Assembly: GCF_000147815.2 (NCBI RefSeq)
Contig: NC_015957.1
Coordinates: 5,642,001-5,706,000, forward strand
Origin: Streptomyces violaceusniger Tu 4113
GTDB lineage: Bacteria > Actinomycetota > Actinomycetes > Streptomycetales > Streptomycetaceae
Direction of reading: 5' to 3'
DNA length: 64,000 nt
The position numbers and the translations under genes are program-made. Below the pieces are notes generated by a model that was given only the letters and a program-made list of their open reading frames with translations, made no database searches and was not told the origin of the DNA. Shown in pieces: positions 60,733 through 64,000 of this stretch (positions within the stretch are counted from its first letter, which is position 1; every line of letters starts with the position of its first letter).

Positions 60733-61947
60733 TCAGCGGCTGGATGCCGCGTCGGAGATCCCCCGCAGCCGCAGCAGGGCGGCCACGGCCAGCAGCGCCA
60801 CACAGCCCGTGAAGATGAGCCCGGCGGAGCGCAGCCCGACCGCGAGCGACAGCGCCCCCACGCCGATCACCGGAATCGAGATCGCCAGATACATCAGCAC
60901 GAACAGGGCGGAGGTGACCTCGGCGCGCCGGTCGGCCGGGCTGCGCTCGGTCACCACCCGTACGGCGGCGAGGAACGACAGCCCCTGGCCCGTCCCCGCG
61001 ATCACGGCGCCCAGCACCAGCAGCGCCAGCGACGCGATCGCCAGCGAGACCGCGATGGCCGCCATACCGGCCACCAGCACCGCGCACCCTCCCGGCAGCG
61101 ACCGCCCCGGGCCCAGCCGCCGCCCCAGCGCCTGCCCGGCGACCGAGGCGGCGAACACGGAGAACACCACGGCACCGGCCACCGCGAGATTGCTCTCCCC
61201 CTCCACCTCGCTCAGGAACGTGGGCGACACCGAGGTGAACAGGCCCAGTGTGGCGAAGCCCGCGAACCCCGCCATCGCCGCGGCCGCGAACGTCGCGCGC
61301 ATCTCCTTGGGCACCCGCAGCCGCTGCGGCCTCAGCGGCGGACGCCCTCGGGTCCGTACGGTCTCCGGGAGAGCGAGCACCACGGCGGCGGCCACCGCCA
61401 CCAGCGCCAGGTCCACCACGAACACCAGCTTCAGCGGCGCCGGGGCGTACTGCGCCAGCAGGCCGGCCAGCAACGGGCCGACACCGAGGCCGCCCAGGTT
61501 GGCCCCGGTCGCGAGGAGGGTGGCGGCACGGCGCCGGGGCTCGGGGGCCAGCTCGATCACCATCACGGTGGCGGTGCCGGTGGCCAGACCGGCGGACAGC
61601 CCCGAGAGGGTGCGGCCCGTGAACAGCTCCGGCAGTCCGCCGGCGAGGAGGAAACACACCGCGCTCAGGCCCGACAGTGCCAGCGCGGCCAGCAGGACGG
61701 GCCGCCGCCCGATGAAGTCGGACATCCGTCCGAGCAGCAGCAGCGCGACGATGACCCCCGCCGCGTACACGGCGAAAATCACCGTGACCATGAACGAGGA
61801 GAAGCCGAACTCCCGCTGATAAAGCGAGTAGAGCGGGGTGGGCAGCGTCGTACCGCACATCGTGACCACGAAGGCGTAGGCGGCCGCGAGGAACGGCCAT
61901 CCCCTCTCCACGCCCTTCCGGCTTTCCATACGACCCGATTCCACCAC
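60733..61947 (-). CDS. MFS-family transporter
   Basis: A 404-residue permease with 12 predicted helices. The GRMSDFIGRRPVLLA loop after helix 2 is the MFS motif A; the C-half has GQALGRRLGPGRS. The first helix carries YAFVVTMCGTTLPTPLYSLYQREFGFS, typical of bacterial drug/metabolite exporters. The start at GTG 61947 follows GGAGAGG by 6 nt; an ATG 18 nt downstream is an alternative. It is divergent from the MscS gene. Confidence 0.88.
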   Translation of the reverse strand: MVESGRMESRKGVERGWPFLAAAYAFVVTMCGTTLPTPLYSLYQREFGFSSFMVTVIFAVYAAGVIVALLLLGRMSDFIGRRPVLLAALALSGLSAVCFLLAGGLPELFTGRTLSGLSAGLATGTATVMVIELAPEPRRRAATLLATGANLGGLGVGPLLAGLLAQYAPAPLKLVFVVDLALVAVAAAVVLALPETVRTRGRPPLRPQRLRVPKEMRATFAAAAMAGFAGFATLGLFTSVSPTFLSEVEGESNLAVAGAVVFSVFAASVAGQALGRRLGPGRSLPGGCAVLVAGMAAIAVSLAIASLALLVLGAVIAGTGQGLSFLAAVRVVTERSPADRRAEVTSALFVLMYLAISIPVIGVGALSLAVGLRSAGLIFTGCVALLAVAALLRLRGISDAASSR

Positions 61948-62070
61948 ACATCACCTCTCCGTCACATGCGGTGGCGCGCCGCCGCCTTCCTGGCGGGTTA
62001 CGTGCGGTAGCGGGGCATCCCGTCATTCGGTCCTGATCGCATGCGGCAGGATGGCACCTCACGCCGGAGC

Positions 62071-62084
62071 CGTACACATGTACG
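62071..62084. promoter_or_regulatory. Short palindrome CGTACA-CA-TGTACG
   Basis: A 6-bp-arm inverted repeat in the 274-bp divergent gap (61948-62221) between the MFS and MscS genes. Length and position suit an operator, but no regulator gene is adjacent. Confidence 0.35.
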
Positions 62085-62221
62085 CACGGCGCAGCCCGTA
62101 CAACCCAGGCACGAACAGGTGACAACGTGATTCCACAGAACTCCAGACCGGAGGCCGCACCGACGACCGCCGGCCGCACGGCCGGTTCTGACGCGCTTTC
62201 CGGCATAGCGGGCGGTAGCCG

Positions 62222-63283
62222 ATGAACCGGGACCTGACGTTGCACGATGTCATCGTCGTCGGGGCGGCGCTGGTCTGCGGCGCGGCCGGTGGTGTGCTGT
62301 TGCGCGTGGCGCTGCGCTGGCTGGGTGAGCGGGCCCGCTCCACCCGGTGGAGCGGCGACGACATCATCGTCGACACACTGCGCACACTGGCGCCGTGGGC
62401 GTCGATGGCCGCCGGTGTCGCCGCCGCGGCCGCCGCGCTGCCGCTGACCGCCACGGTCGGCCATGACGTCAATCAGACGCTGAAGGCCGTGCTGATCCTG
62501 GTCAGCACGGTCACCGCGGCGCGGGTGGTGGCCGGTATGGTGCGCTCGCTGGCGCTGTCCCGCTCCGGGGTGGCGGGAACGGCCACCATCTTCGTCAACA
62601 TCACGCGGATCGCGGTGCTGGCGATGGGCGTGCTGATCCTGCTGGAGACGCTGGGCGTCTCGATCGCACCGCTGCTCACCGCCCTGGGCGTGGGCGGTCT
62701 GGCGGTCGCCCTGGCGCTGCAGGACACCCTGGCCAACCTCTTCGCGGGGGTGCACATCCTGGCCTCCAAGACGGTGCAGCCCGGCCACTACATCCGGCTC
62801 AGCAGCGGGGAGGAGGGCTATGTGGTCGACATCAACTGGCGCAACACGGCGGTGCGGCAACTGTCGGACAATCTCGTCATCATCCCGAACGCCAAGCTGG
62901 GCAACACCATCATGACCAACTTTCACCAGCCCGAGCAGCAGATGTCGGTCATGGTCCAGGCGAGGGTCGGCTACGGAAGCGATCTGGACCAGGTGGAGCG
63001 GGTGACCATCGAGGTCGCCGGGAAGGTGATGTCCGGCGTCGAGGGCGGGGTCGTCGACCACGAGACGAGCGTGCGCTTCCACACCTTCGGAGAGTCCGGC
63101 ATCGACTTCTCGGTGTTTCTGCGGGCCCTGGAGTTCAGCGACCAGTACCTCATCAAGCATGAGTTCATGAAGGAGCTGCACCGCCGGTTCCGCGCCGAGG
63201 GCATCGAGATCCCGCTGCCCACGCGTACGCTCGTCCTGCCCGACCAGGACCGGCTGCCGCTGCTGGACCGTTCGGCGATCTGA
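62222..63283 (+). CDS. Small-conductance mechanosensitive channel (MscS family)
   Basis: A 353-residue channel. Four or five N-terminal hydrophobic segments end in the pore helix GVGGLAVALALQDTLANLFAGVHILASK. The beta domain (GHYIRLSSGEEGYVVDINWRNTAVRQLSDNLVIIPN) and the cytoplasmic alpha/beta cage follow. It releases osmolytes during hypo-osmotic shock. The ATG follows a weak GGGCGG site. It is convergent with the response regulator gene at a 5-bp distance. Confidence 0.9.
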   Translation: MNRDLTLHDVIVVGAALVCGAAGGVLLRVALRWLGERARSTRWSGDDIIVDTLRTLAPWASMAAGVAAAAAALPLTATVGHDVNQTLKAVLILVSTVTAARVVAGMVRSLALSRSGVAGTATIFVNITRIAVLAMGVLILLETLGVSIAPLLTALGVGGLAVALALQDTLANLFAGVHILASKTVQPGHYIRLSSGEEGYVVDINWRNTAVRQLSDNLVIIPNAKLGNTIMTNFHQPEQQMSVMVQARVGYGSDLDQVERVTIEVAGKVMSGVEGGVVDHETSVRFHTFGESGIDFSVFLRALEFSDQYLIKHEFMKELHRRFRAEGIEIPLPTRTLVLPDQDRLPLLDRSAI

Positions 63284-63288
63284 CGCCG

Positions 63289-63960
63289 TCAGGGCAACAA
63301 CCGCCGCTCGGTGGCCACCGCCACCGCCCCGGCCCGGGTCTCGACCCCCAATTTCCCGTAGATCCGACCCAGATGGGTCTTGACCGTGGCCTCGCTGATG
63401 AACAGGGCCCGGGCGATCTCCCGGTTGCCCAGGCCACGGGCCAGTTGCCGGAGGATGTCGCGCTCCCGCTCGGACAGCCCGGGGCGCGGGCTGCGCATCC
63501 GGGCCAGCACCCGGTCGGCGACCGGGGCGGACAGCGCGGTACGGCCGGAGGCGGCGTTGCGGATCGCCGCGAACAGCTCCTCCGGCCGCTCGGCCTTGAG
63601 CAGATAGCCGGTGGCCCCGGCCTCGATGGCACGGGTGATGTCGGCGTCGGTGTCGAACATGGTGAGCACCAGGACACGGGGCGCGGGCGGGTCGCCGGAG
63701 ACCAGCCGCCGGGTGGCGGTCACCCCGTCCATGCCCTCCCCGAGCTGCAGATCCATCAGCACCACATCGGGCCGGAGCGGGGCGGCCATGGCGAGGGCCT
63801 CCTCGCCGCTGCCCGCCTCGCCGACCACCTCGATGCCGTCGGTACTGGCCAGCAGCGCCCGCAGCCCCGCCCGCACCACGGCGTGGTCGTCACAGAGCAG
63901 CAGCCGGATGGCGGGAGCGGGCGGGACCGGGCCCGCGGCGGGGCCGGGCGACGGGGACAC
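63289..63960 (-). CDS. NarL/FixJ-family two-component response regulator
   Basis: A 223-residue regulator. The receiver domain has Asp24/Asp25 (CDDHAVV), phospho-acceptor Asp70 (VVLMDLQ) and Lys in YLLKAERP. The LuxR-type HTH is LSERERDILRQLARGLGNREIARALF followed by SEATVKTHLGRIYGKLGV. The N-terminal 17 residues are Pro/Ala-rich. It probably pairs with a sensor histidine kinase encoded just beyond the window edge on the same strand. The GTG at 63960 is taken as the start, with the true start possibly nearby. Confidence 0.88.
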   Translation of the reverse strand: MSPSPGPAAGPVPPAPAIRLLLCDDHAVVRAGLRALLASTDGIEVVGEAGSGEEALAMAAPLRPDVVLMDLQLGEGMDGVTATRRLVSGDPPAPRVLVLTMFDTDADITRAIEAGATGYLLKAERPEELFAAIRNAASGRTALSAPVADRVLARMRSPRPGLSERERDILRQLARGLGNREIARALFISEATVKTHLGRIYGKLGVETRAGAVAVATERRLLP

Positions 63961-64000
63961 GGCCGCATCCGCGCTCGGAGCAGCGCCGGACGACGGGGAT

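Noticed and set aside
60521..63181. An 886-codon minus-strand open frame
   Set aside because: It crosses the MFS, MscS and intergenic regions with no family-like segment; the opposite or shifted frames contain intact known proteins.
1..64000. tRNA, rRNA, integrase, transposase or attachment sites
   Set aside because: None was recognised on either strand; the window does not look like a mobile island by these criteria.

Overview
The window is a high-GC actinobacterial chromosome segment that reads as Streptomyces. The signs are G/C-rich third codon positions, ATGA and GTGA start-stop overlaps, GTG and TTG starts, streptogrisin-type S1 proteases, a deazaflavin(F420)-type nitroreductase, a DUF6458 protein, a SapA-like spore protein and a CGNR regulator. 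I saw no rRNA, tRNA, CRISPR array, integrase or transposase. Most of it looks like chromosome-arm or semi-accessory gene content: transport, secreted enzymes, regulators and specialised metabolism.

Layout. 1-4.9 kb: the end of a peptide-type ABC importer operon (two permeases, two ATPases) followed by an LLM-class flavin monooxygenase. 5.0-6.3 kb: a secreted S1 protease. 6.5-11.3 kb (minus): NAD kinase followed by a three-subunit molybdo-flavoprotein of the PaoABC/xanthine dehydrogenase type. 11.5-18.1 kb: a radical-SAM-like protein, a large APC permease, a CDF cation transporter, small membrane proteins and a HAD phosphatase. 18.2-21.3 kb: a 1036-residue exported GH2 glycosidase. 21.4-26.9 kb (minus): a membrane-anchored S1 protease, a two-gene Ser/Thr kinase unit, an FG-GAP lipoprotein and a histidine-phosphatase-fold protein that has lost its catalytic residues. 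27.2-31.6 kb: an MBL-Rieske fusion, a dienelactone hydrolase, an RlpA-like exported protein, a nitroreductase and a 51-residue protein. 31.8-39.2 kb: htpG, TetR with a divergent PLP dehydratase, a VOC protein, and a tandem-MerR regulator divergent from a short UvrA. 39.3-48.1 kb: an ascorbate-type PTS, MFS and CGNR around a shared operator, an acetate-type symporter, a PucR regulator and an MpaB-type oxygenase. 48.2-50.1 kb: a broken SnoaL-like gene, a SapA-like protein and an anchored AA10 LPMO.

50.1-57.1 kb (minus) is the most distinctive block. Six co-directional, tightly packed or overlapping genes encode a HisC-type aminotransferase, a polyprenyl diphosphate synthase, a UbiA prenyltransferase, a squalene-cyclase-like repeat protein, an FAD monooxygenase and a TauD dioxygenase. 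A divergent LysR gene carries a textbook T-N11-A box, and a sulfotransferase lies just beyond it. The gene set suggests a prenylate-epoxidise-cyclise-hydroxylate (meroterpenoid-like) pathway. However, the cyclase-like protein appears to have Gln in place of the catalytic Asp (QMTAK where oxidosqualene cyclases have DCTAE). I regard this as the best candidate for an undescribed system. The window ends with an exported EEP-family nuclease/phosphatase, an MFS exporter, an MscS channel and a NarL-type response regulator.

Intergenic regions are rich in strong hairpin terminators and in short imperfect tandem repeats (18-30 bp). I list them but do not assign them a function.
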